Positions 46,005 to 55,646 of a stretch of DNA of 57,761 nt are shown here, in pieces (position 1 is the first letter of the stretch; each line of letters opens with the position of its first letter). The notes below the pieces were generated by a model. It was not told where the DNA came from and made no database searches. It saw only the letters and a program-made list of their open reading frames with translations. The DNA is from Streptomyces spiramenti (GTDB lineage Bacteria > Actinomycetota > Actinomycetes > Streptomycetales > Streptomycetaceae): the NCBI RefSeq assembly GCF_012034385.1, contig NZ_JAAVJB010000008.1:1-57761 (forward strand), written 5' to 3'. The position numbers were made by a program, and so were the translations under genes.

Positions 46005-47588
46005 TCACTGCGGCGGGTTGCCGTGCTTGCGGGAGGGCAGGTCGGCGTGCTTCGTCCGCAGCATGTCGAGCGAGCGGATGAGGACCTCCCTGGTGTCGGC
46101 CGGGTCGATGACGTCGTCGACGAGGCCGCGCTCCGCGGCGTAGTAAGGATGCATCAACTCGGCCTTGTACTCCTTGACCATGCGGGCGCGCATGGCCTCG
46201 GGGTCCTCCGCCGCGGCGATCTGCCGGCGGAAGATGACGTTGGCCGCGCCCTCGGCCCCCATGACGGCGATCTCGTTGGTCGGCCAGGCGTAGGTGAGGT
46301 CGGCGCCGATGGACTGCGAGTCCATCACGATGTAGGCACCGCCGTACGCCTTGCGGAGTACGACGGAGATACGCGGCACGGTCGCGTTGCAGTACGCGTA
46401 GAGCAGCTTCGCTCCGTGGCGGATGATGCCGCCGTGCTCCTGGTCGACGCCCGGCAGGAAGCCGGGAACGTCGAGCAGGGTGATGATCGGGATGTTGAAC
46501 GCGTCGCACATCTGCACGAAGCGCGCGGCTTTCTCCGACGCCTCGATGTCGAGCACGCCGGCCAGGGACTGCGGCTGGTTGGCGACGATGCCGACGACGC
46601 GGCCGTCCATCCGGGCGAGCGTGCAGATGATGTTGGTGGCCCAGCGCTCGTGGATCTCCAGGAACTCCCCGTCGTCCACCAGTTCCTCGATGACCTGCCG
46701 CATGTCGTACGGCCGGTTGCCGTCCGCGGGCACCAGGTCGAGCAAGGCCTCGCCGGACCGGTCCGTCGGGTCGTCGCTCTCGATGACCGGGGGGTTCTCC
46801 CGGTTGTTCTGCGGGAGCAGCGAGAGCAGGTACCGGACCTCCTCCAGGCAGCTCTCCTCATCGTCGTACGCGAAGTGCGCGACGCCGGAGGTCCCCGCAT
46901 GGACGTCGGCACCGCCGAGGCCGTTCTGCGTGACCTGGGCCCCGGTGACCGCCTGCACGACGTCCGGCCCCGTGATGAACATCTGCGAGGTCTCGCGGAC
47001 CATGAAGACGAAGTCCGTCAGGGCCGGGGAGTACGCGGCGCCACCGGCGCACGGGCCGAGCATCACGCTGATCTGCGGGATCACTCCCGAGGCGCGGGTG
47101 TTGCGCTGGAAGATCCCTCCGTAGCCGGCGAGCGCGCTGACGCCCTCCTGGATCCGCGCGCCCGCCCCGTCGTTCAGCGAGACGAGCGGGGCGCCGGCCG
47201 CGATCGCCTTGTCCATGATCTTGTGGATCTTCTGCGCGTGGGCCTCGCCCAGCGCGCCGCCGAAGATCCGGAAGTCGTGGGCGTAGACGAAGACGGTGCG
47301 ACCGTGGACGGTGCCCCAGCCGGTGATGACGCCGTCGGTGTAGGGCTTCTTGTTCTCCAGCCCGAAGCCGCTGGCACGGTGACGGCGGAGCGGCTCCATC
47401 TCCTGGAACGAGCCTTCGTCGAGGAGCAGGTCGATACGCTCGCGCGCCGTCAGCTTGCCCTTGGCGTGCTGCGCCTCGGTGGCCTTCTCACTCGGGCCCC
47501 GGACCACCTCGTCACGGATCGCACGCAGTTCTGACACGCGGCCACGGGCGTCGGGTGACGGCAGGGAGGTCTGGAGCTGATCGGTCAT
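46005..47588 (-). CDS. accB: Acyl-CoA carboxylase beta subunit (carboxyltransferase)
   Basis: This subunit transfers CO2 from biotin to acetyl- or propionyl-CoA, giving malonyl- or methylmalonyl-CoA for lipids and polyketides. The 527-aa protein has both crotonase-fold halves: GGAAYSPALTDFVFMV with the first oxyanion site and PGVDQEHGGIIRHGAKLLYAY with the second. The residue after GGAY is Ile (AYIVMDS), as in S. coelicolor AccB, where PccB has Asp; by family knowledge this position sets substrate choice, so acetyl-CoA is likely accepted. The next gene is accE. Confidence 0.95.
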   Translation of the reverse strand: MTDQLQTSLPSPDARGRVSELRAIRDEVVRGPSEKATEAQHAKGKLTARERIDLLLDEGSFQEMEPLRRHRASGFGLENKKPYTDGVITGWGTVHGRTVFVYAHDFRIFGGALGEAHAQKIHKIMDKAIAAGAPLVSLNDGAGARIQEGVSALAGYGGIFQRNTRASGVIPQISVMLGPCAGGAAYSPALTDFVFMVRETSQMFITGPDVVQAVTGAQVTQNGLGGADVHAGTSGVAHFAYDDEESCLEEVRYLLSLLPQNNRENPPVIESDDPTDRSGEALLDLVPADGNRPYDMRQVIEELVDDGEFLEIHERWATNIICTLARMDGRVVGIVANQPQSLAGVLDIEASEKAARFVQMCDAFNIPIITLLDVPGFLPGVDQEHGGIIRHGAKLLYAYCNATVPRISVVLRKAYGGAYIVMDSQSIGADLTYAWPTNEIAVMGAEGAANVIFRRQIAAAEDPEAMRARMVKEYKAELMHPYYAAERGLVDDVIDPADTREVLIRSLDMLRTKHADLPSRKHGNPPQ

Positions 47589-47827
47589 GTAAAGACCCTA
47601 CGAAACCGGCGGCCCGGAACACCTCGTGGGATCCGTACAGTCTCCGTCCCGTTTTCATGGTCCGGACGAACAGATCGCCGGGGTCCCGCGCGGTCGGCGC
47701 GCACCACGGGGCGCGTTGCGCACGTGGCGGGCGGGGGGGGGCGTGTGGTTGCTGCCCCGTGCGGGGCGGCCGCCGCCCGGGGCGCGGGCAGCCCGGGACC
47801 GGCGCCCCGTGCGGGGCGGCGGGTCGG

Positions 47828-49444
47828 TCAGTCGGTGGGCTCCAATCCGGCCCTCAGCAGCCCGAAGGTGTAGGCATCGTCCAACGCCTGCCAGGAGGCG
47901 GCGATGACGTTGTCGGCGACGCCCACCGTCGACCACTCGGCCGAACCGTCACTGGTTGTGACCAGAACGCGCGTCGTGGACTCCGTTCCCTGCGTGCCGG
48001 CCAGGATCCGGACCTTGTAGTCGACGAGCTGCATCCGGGCGAGTTCCGGGAAGGTCCGTTCCAGCCCGTTCCGCAGCGCGCGGTCGAGCGCGTGCACCGG
48101 ACCGTTTCCCTCTCCCCCGGCGATGACGCGCGTCCCCTTCGCCCAGAGCTTCACGGTCGCCTCGTTCTCGAGTCCGCCGTCGGCGCGTTGGTCGGTGATC
48201 GTGCGCCAGCTCTCCAGGCGGAAGAAGCGGCGGACGCGGCCCAGCACCTCGTCGCGGAGCAGCAGCTCGAAGGACGCGTCGGCGGCCTCGTAGCTGTAGC
48301 CCTGGAGCTCACGCTCCTTCGTCCTCTCGACGATGCGGCCCACCAGGTCCCGGTCGCCCGCGAGGTCGTAGCCGAGTTCCTTTCCCTTGAGCTCGACCGA
48401 GGCGCGACCGGCCATGTCCGAGACGAGCATGCGCATCGTGTTCCCGACCCGCTCGGGATCGATGTGCTGGTAGAGGTCCGGGTCGACCTTGATCGCCGAC
48501 GCGTGGAGACCGGCCTTGTGGGCGAACGCGGAGATGCCGACATAGGGCTGGTGCGTCGCCGGGGAGAGGTTGACGACCGCGGCGATCGCGTGGGAGATGC
48601 GGGTCATCTCCGGGAGGCAGCCCTCGGGCAGAACCCGGCGGCCGTACTTGAGCTCCAGCGCCGCGACGACGGGGAAGAGGTCGGCGTTGCCGACCCTCTC
48701 GCCGTAGCCGTTGGCGGTGCACTGCACCTGGCTCGCGCCGCCGTCGACCGCGGCCAGCGTGTTCGCCACGGCACACCCCGTGTCGTCCTGCGCGTGGATC
48801 CCGAGACGGGCCCCCGTGTCGGTGAGGACGGTGCGGACCACCGCCTGGACCTGTGCGGGGAGCATGCCGCCGTTGGTGTCGCAGAGAATGACGACCTCGG
48901 CTCCGGCGTCGTGGGCGGTCGCGACCACGCTCCGCGCGTACTCCGGATCGGCAGCGTATCCGTCGAAGAAGTGCTCGCAGTCGACGAAGACGCGTCGGCC
49001 GCGGGAGCGGAGGTACTCGACCGTGTCCCGCACCATCGCGAGGTTCTCCTCCAGTGTGGTGCGGAGGGCGAGTTCGACGTGCCGGTCGTGGGACTTGGCG
49101 ACGACGGTGACGACCGGGGCGCCGGAATCGACCAGCGCCTTGACCTGCGGGTCGTCCGCTGCTGCGATGCCGGCCTTTCGGGTCGCGCCGAACGCCACGA
49201 GCGTGGCGTGGCGGAAGGTGATCTCCCGCCTGGCGCGCTGGAAGAACTCGGTGTCACGGGGGTTGGCCCCCGGCCACCCGCCCTCGATGTAGCCGACGCC
49301 GAACTCGTCGAGCAGCCGGGCGATGGCGAGCTTGTCGGCGACGGTGAGGCTGATTCCCTCGCGCTGGGCACCGTCGCGGAGGGTGGTGTCGAAGACGTGG
49401 AAGCCGTCGCTCGGCGGAGCGGTGGCCGGGGCGTCCGTGGTCAT
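47828..49444 (-). CDS. cimA: Citramalate synthase
   Basis: CimA condenses pyruvate with acetyl-CoA to (R)-citramalate, a threonine-independent route to isoleucine. The 538-aa protein has the HMGL-like barrel (VFDTTLRDGAQREGISLT, with metal and catalytic residues), HAQDDTGCAVANTLAA with the metal-binding His-Asp region, and a C-terminal LeuA-type regulatory domain after about 390. 2-Isopropylmalate or homocitrate synthase are alternatives; length and the opening favour CimA. The ATG is at 49444. A hairpin with T tract sits 105 bp upstream. A GC-rich CGCCCC-GTGC-GGGGCG hairpin at 47803-47818 may help terminate it. Confidence 0.9.
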   Translation of the reverse strand: MTTDAPATAPPSDGFHVFDTTLRDGAQREGISLTVADKLAIARLLDEFGVGYIEGGWPGANPRDTEFFQRARREITFRHATLVAFGATRKAGIAAADDPQVKALVDSGAPVVTVVAKSHDRHVELALRTTLEENLAMVRDTVEYLRSRGRRVFVDCEHFFDGYAADPEYARSVVATAHDAGAEVVILCDTNGGMLPAQVQAVVRTVLTDTGARLGIHAQDDTGCAVANTLAAVDGGASQVQCTANGYGERVGNADLFPVVAALELKYGRRVLPEGCLPEMTRISHAIAAVVNLSPATHQPYVGISAFAHKAGLHASAIKVDPDLYQHIDPERVGNTMRMLVSDMAGRASVELKGKELGYDLAGDRDLVGRIVERTKERELQGYSYEAADASFELLLRDEVLGRVRRFFRLESWRTITDQRADGGLENEATVKLWAKGTRVIAGGEGNGPVHALDRALRNGLERTFPELARMQLVDYKVRILAGTQGTESTTRVLVTTSDGSAEWSTVGVADNVIAASWQALDDAYTFGLLRAGLEPTD

Positions 49445-49548
49445 GGCGGTGAGACTCCTGTCGGTGGACACGCTGCTGGGGCGTGCCGCTCCTGCTGCCT
49501 CCGACTCGCGCGGGGCGTCCTCCGGTGGGGTGGTCCGGAAAACGAAAA

Positions 49549-49572
49549 GACCCCTCGCGGATGCGAGAGGTC
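49549..49572 (-). terminator. Intrinsic terminator or attenuator before cimA
   Basis: On the minus strand GACCTCTCGC-ATCC-GCGAGGGGTC is followed by TTTTCGTTTTCC, the only long T tract after a hairpin in this window. It lies 341 bp after the ilvE stop and 105 bp before cimA. A 13-codon ORF (MIMGDSAPVPSGP, 49664-49623) precedes it, but has no run of Ile codons. It either ends a transcript from upstream or attenuates cimA. Confidence 0.8.
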
Positions 49573-49913
49573 TGCGCGCGGGTCCTGGCACTGTTCGCCG
49601 CTGCCGCCGAATGGTGGGACGGTCAGGGGCCGCTGGGGACCGGCGCGCTGTCACCCATAATCATGGAGAGCGAAAGCACGCCTTGAGTGTTCCACACAGG
49701 TTCCCGGGCCGCCTCCCATGTCTCACCATCCGGACCGCGTACGGGTGGGCCGGCGCGCACCGGTCGAAGCGCGTTCACCGCGGCGCACGGGGCGGGGGCG
49801 TGGAACGAGACGCGTTGCGCCCCACTCCGCGCCCCGGAGCGCACGGTGCCGGCCCGGACGGCGGAGGCGGGCACCGTGCGTCGCGCCGCTGGGCGACGCC
49901 GTCCGCAAGGGAG
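49573..49913. other. Intergenic leader between ilvE and cimA
   Basis: About 340 bp without a gene apart from the 13-codon ORF described with the hairpin. TGTGTGGAACACTCAAGG and GATTATGGG lie near 49660-49700 on the minus strand and are less GC-rich, so the cimA transcript may start here. One GCACGGGGC word is present near 49787. Confidence 0.45.
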
Positions 49914-51014
49914 TCAGAGAACCCGGTGGAGCCACCCGTGCGGGTCGGGCGCGAGCCCGGACTGAACGGCGAGCAGCTTCTGGCGCAGGAGGGTGGTGAG
50001 GGGGCCGGGCCCGCCGTCGCCGACGGTCCAGGAAGCGCTGGTGGACTTCACCGAACCGACCGGGGTGATCACGGCCGCGGTGCCGCAGGCGAACACCTCG
50101 GAGATGGACCCGTCGGCGTTGCCCTGGCGCCAGTCGTCTTTGGTGAGGCGGATCTCACCGGTGGCGTAGCCGAGGTCCTCGGCGATCTTCAGCAGCGAGA
50201 GCCTGGTGATGCCGGGGAGCAGCGTCCCCGTCAGCTCCGGCGTGAGGACCCGTGCGTCGTCGCCGGTGCCCTCGACGAAGTAGAGGTTCATTCCCCCCAT
50301 CTCCTCGATCCAGCGACGTTCCACGGCGTCGAGCCACACGACCTGGTCGCATCCGTGCTGAGCGGCCTCGGCCTGGGCGACGAGCGAGGCGGCGTAGTTG
50401 CCCGCGCACTTCGCCTCGCCGGTGCCGCCGGGAGCGGCCCGCACGTACTCCTCCGAGAGCCACACCGAGACGGGCTTCACCCCGCCGGGGAAGTAGGCGC
50501 CGGCCGGGGAGGCGATGACCATGAAGAGGTACTCGTTGGCCGGGCGGACGCCCAGGCCGACCTCGGTGGCGAACATGAAGGGCCGGAGGTAGAGCGACTG
50601 CTCCGGCTCGCTCGGCACCCACGCCTCGTCCTGGCGGATCAGCAGGTCGATGGCCTCGACGAACGTCTCCTCCGGGAGTTCGGGCATCGCCAGCCGACGC
50701 GCCGATCGCTGGAACCGGCGGGCGTTCTCCTCCGGACGGAAGGTCGCGACTCCGCCGTCGGGCTGCCGGTAGGCCTTCAGCCCCTCGAAGATCGACTGCG
50801 CGTAGTGCAGCGTCATGTTGGCGGGGTCCATCTGCAGCGGCGCGTAGGGCTGGAGCCGGGCGTCGTGCCAGCCCCGGCCCTCACTCCAGCGGATGGTCAC
50901 CATGTGGTCGGTGAAGTGGCGCCCGAAGCCGGGTGCGGCCAGCACCGCCGCGCGGTCCTCGTCCGACAGTGGCTGTGCGGACGGCTTGAGGTCGAAAGCC
51001 AGGGGCGTCGTCAT
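49914..51014 (-). CDS. ilvE: Branched-chain amino acid aminotransferase
   Basis: IlvE transaminates the keto acids of Leu, Ile and Val with glutamate, and also starts their catabolism. The 366-aa fold-type IV PLP enzyme has GEAKCAGNYAASL with the Schiff-base Lys, EEMGGMNLYFV and FACGTAAVITPVG. The ATG at 51014 has AAGGA eight bases upstream. A GGACGTCCTAGTA motif lies about 80 bp upstream of the start (51089-51101). Confidence 0.97.
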   Translation of the reverse strand: MTTPLAFDLKPSAQPLSDEDRAAVLAAPGFGRHFTDHMVTIRWSEGRGWHDARLQPYAPLQMDPANMTLHYAQSIFEGLKAYRQPDGGVATFRPEENARRFQRSARRLAMPELPEETFVEAIDLLIRQDEAWVPSEPEQSLYLRPFMFATEVGLGVRPANEYLFMVIASPAGAYFPGGVKPVSVWLSEEYVRAAPGGTGEAKCAGNYAASLVAQAEAAQHGCDQVVWLDAVERRWIEEMGGMNLYFVEGTGDDARVLTPELTGTLLPGITRLSLLKIAEDLGYATGEIRLTKDDWRQGNADGSISEVFACGTAAVITPVGSVKSTSASWTVGDGGPGPLTTLLRQKLLAVQSGLAPDPHGWLHRVL

Positions 51015-51208
51015 CTGCGGGTCCTTCGCTGGGTGTGTGGGCGGACCGCGCCTCCTTCTCGGGCGCCGCGCACCGCGTCCGTGCACAGTACTAGGACGTC
51101 CCAGCAGAGGTGGCCGCGGCGGCGTCGAGCGGTGGTGGAGGCGGTCCGGTGCGCGGCGGGGCGGCCGGCACGGGGCCGACGCCGCGCCGAGCACGGGGCG
51201 ACAAGGAG

Positions 51209-51242
51209 GCACCGCACCGCCGGAGTCCGGTCGGTGCGGTGC
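51209..51242 (-). terminator. Terminator after leuB
   Basis: GCACCGCACCG and CGGTGCGGTGC pair perfectly over 11 bp around a 12-nt loop. It lies 35 bp past the leuB stop. There is no U tract. It suggests ilvE has its own promoter. Confidence 0.75.
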
Positions 51243-51276
51243 GGGTACGGCGTGACGACCCTGTGGGGCCCTGCCG

Positions 51277-52317
51277 TCAGGCGGTTACTCGCGAGGCGAG
51301 GGCGTCACCGATCGCCGAGGTGGTGCGCGGCGCTCCGTCGCGCGAGGCGAGGTCCGCGGTGACGGCGTCCTCGATCTTCTCGGCCGCAGCCTCGTGACCG
51401 AGGTGTCGGAGCAGGAGGGCGGCGGAGAGGACCGTCGCGGTGGGGTCGGCCTTGCCCGTCCCCGCGATGTCCGGGGCGGAGCCGTGCACCGGCTCGAACA
51501 TCGACGGGAAGGCCCCGGTGGGATTGATGTTGCCGGAGGCGGCGAGCCCGATGCCACCGGTCACGGCAGCCGCGAGGTCGGTGAGGATGTCGCCGAAGAG
51601 GTTGTCGGTGACGATCACGTCGAACCGCTCTGGCTGGGTCACGAGGAAGATGGTGGCGGCGTCCACGTGCAGGTAGTCGGTGGCGACGCCGGGGTACTCG
51701 GCGCCGACACGCTCGACCGTGCGGGACCACAGGTGACCGGCGTGGACCAGCACGTTGTTCTTGTGCACCAGGGTCAGCTTCTTCGCCGGCCGAGCCGCGG
51801 CCCGCTCGAAGGCGTCACGCACGACACGCTCGACGCCGTAGGCGGTGTTGAGGCTGACCTCGGTGGCGACCTCGGCCGGCGTTCCGGTGCGCATGGAGCC
51901 GCCGTTGCCGACGTAGGGGCCCTCCGTGCCCTCGCGGACCACGACGAAGTCGATGTCGGGGCGACCGGCGAGGGGAGTGGCGGTGTTGGGGAACAGCCGG
52001 CTGGGGCGCAGGTTCACGTAGTGGTCGAACGCGAAACGCAGCTTCAGCAGCAGACCTCGCTCCAGCACGCCGGAGGGTACGCCGGGGTCGCCGACGGCGC
52101 CGAGGAGGATCGCGTCGTGCCCGCGGAGCTGTTCCAGCTCCGCGTCGGGGAGTGTCTCCCCGGTGGCGTGCCAGCGACGTGCACCGAGGTCGTACTCGGT
52201 GGTCGCGAGCTTGACGTCCGAGGGCAGGACGGCGGAGAGGACCTTAAGCCCCTCGGCCACCACCTCGGGGCCGATGCCGTCACCGGGGATCACTGCGAGA
52301 TCGATACTGCGAGCCAT
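51277..52317 (-). CDS. leuB: 3-isopropylmalate dehydrogenase
   Basis: LeuB oxidises and decarboxylates 3-isopropylmalate in leucine synthesis. The 346-aa protein begins [20 protein letters not shown] and has the family region [16 protein letters not shown] near 285-300, with [12 protein letters not shown] carrying the catalytic Lys. Length is standard. It is separate from leuCD, which lie 25 kb away, as in other Streptomyces. Confidence 0.97.
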   Translation of the reverse strand: MARSIDLAVIPGDGIGPEVVAEGLKVLSAVLPSDVKLATTEYDLGARRWHATGETLPDAELEQLRGHDAILLGAVGDPGVPSGVLERGLLLKLRFAFDHYVNLRPSRLFPNTATPLAGRPDIDFVVVREGTEGPYVGNGGSMRTGTPAEVATEVSLNTAYGVERVVRDAFERAAARPAKKLTLVHKNNVLVHAGHLWSRTVERVGAEYPGVATDYLHVDAATIFLVTQPERFDVIVTDNLFGDILTDLAAAVTGGIGLAASGNINPTGAFPSMFEPVHGSAPDIAGTGKADPTATVLSAALLLRHLGHEAAAEKIEDAVTADLASRDGAPRTTSAIGDALASRVTA

Positions 52318-52445
52318 GTGGGGAACCTACTATCTCGGTCCACTGTGTGACACGGTCCGTCCGCGATGCGGACGGAGAAGGGTGGTCGCACGAGCACCTC
52401 GGGGCCGCGAACGGCCCCGCCGGCGGGGTCGAGCGGTTCCACCGG

Positions 52446-52580
52446 TCAGTGTCCGGTCGAACCGCCGTTGTCGCGTCGGTCCATCGCGCGCTGGAGCGCG
52501 TCGGCGGCACTGCGACGCTCGGCGTCGTCGGCGCGGGCGGCGTGGCGGTGGCGGACACGGGTGGGTGCGTTCGCGGGCAT
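52446..52580 (-). CDS. Small basic protein (44 aa), unknown function
   Basis: A 44-codon ORF with a strong GAGGAG site seven bases before ATG at 52580. The product begins PANAPTRVRHRHAARADDAE and ends DALQRAMDRRDNGGSTGH, a likely helix rich in Arg and Ala with a polar end. I do not know the family; the ending NGGSTGH feels conserved in Streptomyces, but I could not check. It is 128 bp before leuB on the same strand. A hairpin GGGGCCG-CGAA-CGGCCCC at 52401-52418 may terminate it. Confidence 0.6.
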   Translation of the reverse strand: MPANAPTRVRHRHAARADDAERRSAADALQRAMDRRDNGGSTGH

Positions 52581-53004
52581 GGGTGTGCTCCTCAACCGTT
52601 CGGAACCCGGCTTGCGGGAACGGGGTGCAGATATCGGGAGCCGCGGGGCGGGGCCTCGGCGCGTCGGGGGTCACCCGACCTGATGCGCAGGCCGCTGTCG
52701 CCGTTCGCTGGATGATGCGAGAACGTTCGGCTCCTACAAAGCTAGAGCACGCTGCCGTCCGTGTCTCCACAAGTAGGCGGACGTCCTAGTATCTGAGACG
52801 CGATCATGTGCCCCCGCAGGTCACGGCGGCACCGCCCGCCCCGCCCCACCCGAAGGCTTCACCGCCCGGACGGGGCGTGGACGCCCCACGACCCGGCGCG
52901 CCCGACCCGTCGGACCGCACGACGGAGAGGCATGCCCGTGCGACGGGCGGGGGACGGAGAGGCCGGCCCCTGCGACGGGCGGGGCGCCCCGCCCGCCCCG
53001 CCCG
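52581..53004. other. Leader region with GGACGTCCTAGTA motif
   Basis: About 420 bp. The part 52720-52800 is less GC-rich and holds GTGTCTCC, GGACGTCCTAGTATC and TGAGAC, with GTCTC/GAGAC arms closing a larger dyad (52763-52799). GGACGTCCTAGTA also occurs before ilvE. The part 52900-53004 contains a G/C palindrome with arms GACGGGCGGGG and CCCCGCCCGTC (52974-53006) overlapping the HAD stop that may terminate that gene. Confidence 0.5.
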
Positions 53005-53775
53005 TCACCGCTGGAGCGTGCCCGCACGGGTGTCGCCGGGCGGCCCCGGCAGAGCACCCGCGGCCGACGGTGCCCCGGGGGCGGCGATCGCCGGGAGCAG
53101 CTCCGCGAGGCCGGTGATCCGCGCTACCGCGGCGGTCTCCTCGGTGGGCACCGTGCCGGAGCGGTCCAGCCATACCCCGGTGAGCCCCGCGTCGGCCGCG
53201 GCCCGCGCGTCCGTGTCCCACCGGTCGCCGACATAGGCGACCTCCTCAGGCTCCAGGTTCATCGCCATGCAGGCGGCGTGGAACGCGTCCGGGTCCGGTT
53301 TGGCGCATCCGAGGTCGTCCGAGCAGACGAGCACCTCGAACCGGTCCCGGATGCCCAGTCGCCGGAGTTTGTGGTCCTGGAAGCCGGCGGCCGAGTTGGA
53401 CAGCAGCCCCTGGCGCAGCCCCGCCGTCTCGACGGCGTCGAGGGCGGGGAGGACGTCGGGGAAGATCCGCCACTCGTCCTGGAAGTGCTCGCGGTACCGT
53501 CCGTACCAGCCGTCCGCCTCCTGGTCGGTGAGGACGCGCCCGAGGAAGCCGCGCACACGCTCGCGGCGGTGCTCGCCGAGGGTGAGCTCCCCCTGCACGA
53601 AGCGCGCGTAGTGCAGGCACATGACCTCGTGCCAGCGTCTCACGGCGTCGCCGGCTTCCGGCTCCGTGAGGACGATCCCCTCGGCTGCCAGATGTCTGAG
53701 CACGCCTGCACGCTCGGCGCCGGAGTAGTCGAAGAGGGTGTCGTCGATGTCCCACAGGACTGCACGGATCGGCAT
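53005..53775 (-). CDS. HAD-superfamily hydrolase
   Basis: A phosphatase-like protein of 256 aa. Motif I is VLWDIDDTLFDYS with both catalytic Asp residues; motif II is LLSNSAAGFQ, motif III Lys is in AKPDPDAFHAAC, and motif IV is YVGDRWDTDARAAADAG. A helical cap sits between I and II. The substrate is unknown; the shape resembles YjjG-type nucleotidases and haloacid dehalogenase-like phosphatases. The ATG is at 53775. The last 25 residues are Ala/Gly/Pro-rich. It is leftward, after pruA. Confidence 0.92.
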   Translation of the reverse strand: MPIRAVLWDIDDTLFDYSGAERAGVLRHLAAEGIVLTEPEAGDAVRRWHEVMCLHYARFVQGELTLGEHRRERVRGFLGRVLTDQEADGWYGRYREHFQDEWRIFPDVLPALDAVETAGLRQGLLSNSAAGFQDHKLRRLGIRDRFEVLVCSDDLGCAKPDPDAFHAACMAMNLEPEEVAYVGDRWDTDARAAADAGLTGVWLDRSGTVPTEETAAVARITGLAELLPAIAAPGAPSAAGALPGPPGDTRAGTLQR

Positions 53776-54014
53776 CTTTCGGGGCCGCCTTTCGGTGCGG
53801 TACGCGCACGTGCGCCTCGGAGCGATGGTAAGCACGGTTCTCCCGCCGGCGGCGTCCCACGGGGCAGAGAGCGCCTCACGCGGAGACTCGCGCGCCACGG
53901 GACGCGCGGGCCGCCCGGTGGTGCGCGAGCGGGTGGGACACAGAGCCGGCGGGGCCGCCCCGTGCACGGCGCCCGGGTACGCGGGTGGACGTCGCGTGAG
54001 GACGTCCGGGCGGA

Positions 54015-55646
54015 TCAGCCCATGTGCGGGTAGCGGTAGTCGGTCGGCGGGACCAGCGTCTCCTTGATGGCCCGCGTCAGCGTCCAGCGCATCAGGTTCT
54101 GCTTGGCGCCGGCCTTGTCGTTCGTGCCGGAGGCCCGACCGCCCCCGAACGGCTGCTGTCCGACGACGGCGCCGGTGGGCTTGTCGTTGATGTAGAAGTT
54201 GCCCGCGGCGTAGCGGAGCACCTCCGCCGCGTGCGCGGCGGCGGCGCGGTCGCGGGCGATCACCGCGCCGGTCAGGGCGTAGTCGGCGACCGACTCCATC
54301 TGGTGGAGCATCTCCTCGTAGCGGTCGTCCTCGTAGACGTGGACGGCGACGATCGGTCCGAAGTACTCGTCCCGGAAGATCTCGTTCTCGGGGTCGGTGC
54401 AAGTGATGACGGTCGGCCTGACGAAGTAGCCCGTCGAGTCGTCGTAGCTGCCTCCGGCGACGATCTCGCAGGTCGGGTCGGCCGCGGCGCGGTCGATGGC
54501 GGCCTTGTTCTTGGCGAAGGCCCGGTCGTCGATCACGGCGGAGAGGAAGTTGGAGAGGTCGGTGACGGGGCCCATGCCCAGCCCGTCGACCTCGGCGACC
54601 AACTCGTCACGGAAGCCGTTCTCCCAGATGGAGGCCGGGATGTACGCACGGGACAGGGCGGAGCACTTCTGGCCCTGGAACTCGAACGCGCCGCGGGTCA
54701 CCGCGGTCCGCAGCACCGCGGGGTCGGCGGACGGATGGGCGACGAGGAAGTCCTTGCCACCGGTCTCGCCGACGATCCGGGGATAGCCGCGGTAGTTCTC
54801 GATGTTCTCGCCCACGGTGCGCCACAGGTAGCGGAACGTCGGGGTGGAGCCGGTGAAGTGGATGCCGGCGAGGTCGCGGTGGTGCAGGGCGATCTCGGAG
54901 ACCTCCTTGCCGTCACCGGTGAGGAGGTTGATGACCCCGGGGGGCATCCCCGCTTCCTCCAGGAGCTCCATGAGCAGCACGGCGGCGTGGGTCTGGGTCG
55001 GCGACGGCTTCCAGAGGACCACGTTCCCCATCAATGCGGGGGCGGTCGGCAGGTTGCCCGCGATCGCGGTGAAGTTGAAGGGCGTAATGGCGTAGACGAA
55101 ACCCTCGAGCGGGCGGTGGTCGAGGCGGTTCCACACGCCGGGCGCGTTGGCGACCGGCTGCTCGGCGAGGATCTCGCGCGCGTAGTGGACGTTGAAGCGC
55201 CAGAAGTCGATCAGTTCGCAGGGGGTGTCGATCTCGGCCTGCTGGGCCGTCTTGGACTGGCCGAGCATGGTGGAGGCGGCGAGCTTCTCCCGCCACGGAC
55301 CGGCGAGCAGTTCGGCGGCGCGCAGGATGACGGCGGCACGGTCGTCGAACGACATCGCGCGCCAGGCCGGCGCGGCGGCGAGGGCCGCGTCCACGGCGTC
55401 GCGGGCGTCGTCCGCCGTGGCGTTCGCGTAGGTGCCGAGCACTGCCGCGTGGTTGTGGGGTTGCACCACGTCGAAGCGGTCGCCGCCGCCCATGCGCTTG
55501 ACGCCGCCGATGGTCAGCGGCAGGTCGATCGGGTTGCCGGAGAGCTCCTTGAGCTGCTGCTCGAGTCGAGCTCGCTCGGTGCTGCCGGGTGCGTAGGTGT
55601 GCACCGGCTCGTTCACCGGCACGGGGACCTGGGTCACAGCATCCAT
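54015..55646 (-). CDS. pruA: 1-pyrroline-5-carboxylate dehydrogenase
   Basis: This NAD-dependent enzyme makes glutamate from P5C, the second step of proline breakdown. The 543-aa aldehyde dehydrogenase has VGETGGKDFLV with the catalytic Glu and FEFQGQKCSALSRAY with the catalytic Cys. The ATG at 55646 fits the AAGGAG site better than the ATG at 55652, which is only three bases from it. The stop lies 239 bp from HAD. It follows putA, but a terminator between them suggests partly separate transcription. Confidence 0.96.
   Translation of the reverse strand: MDAVTQVPVPVNEPVHTYAPGSTERARLEQQLKELSGNPIDLPLTIGGVKRMGGGDRFDVVQPHNHAAVLGTYANATADDARDAVDAALAAAPAWRAMSFDDRAAVILRAAELLAGPWREKLAASTMLGQSKTAQQAEIDTPCELIDFWRFNVHYAREILAEQPVANAPGVWNRLDHRPLEGFVYAITPFNFTAIAGNLPTAPALMGNVVLWKPSPTQTHAAVLLMELLEEAGMPPGVINLLTGDGKEVSEIALHHRDLAGIHFTGSTPTFRYLWRTVGENIENYRGYPRIVGETGGKDFLVAHPSADPAVLRTAVTRGAFEFQGQKCSALSRAYIPASIWENGFRDELVAEVDGLGMGPVTDLSNFLSAVIDDRAFAKNKAAIDRAAADPTCEIVAGGSYDDSTGYFVRPTVITCTDPENEIFRDEYFGPIVAVHVYEDDRYEEMLHQMESVADYALTGAVIARDRAAAAHAAEVLRYAAGNFYINDKPTGAVVGQQPFGGGRASGTNDKAGAKQNLMRWTLTRAIKETLVPPTDYRYPHMG

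Noticed and set aside
53776-54402. HAD ORF extended upstream
   Set aside because: The extension reads pruA in a false frame; the HAD motif I begins right after the ATG at 53775.
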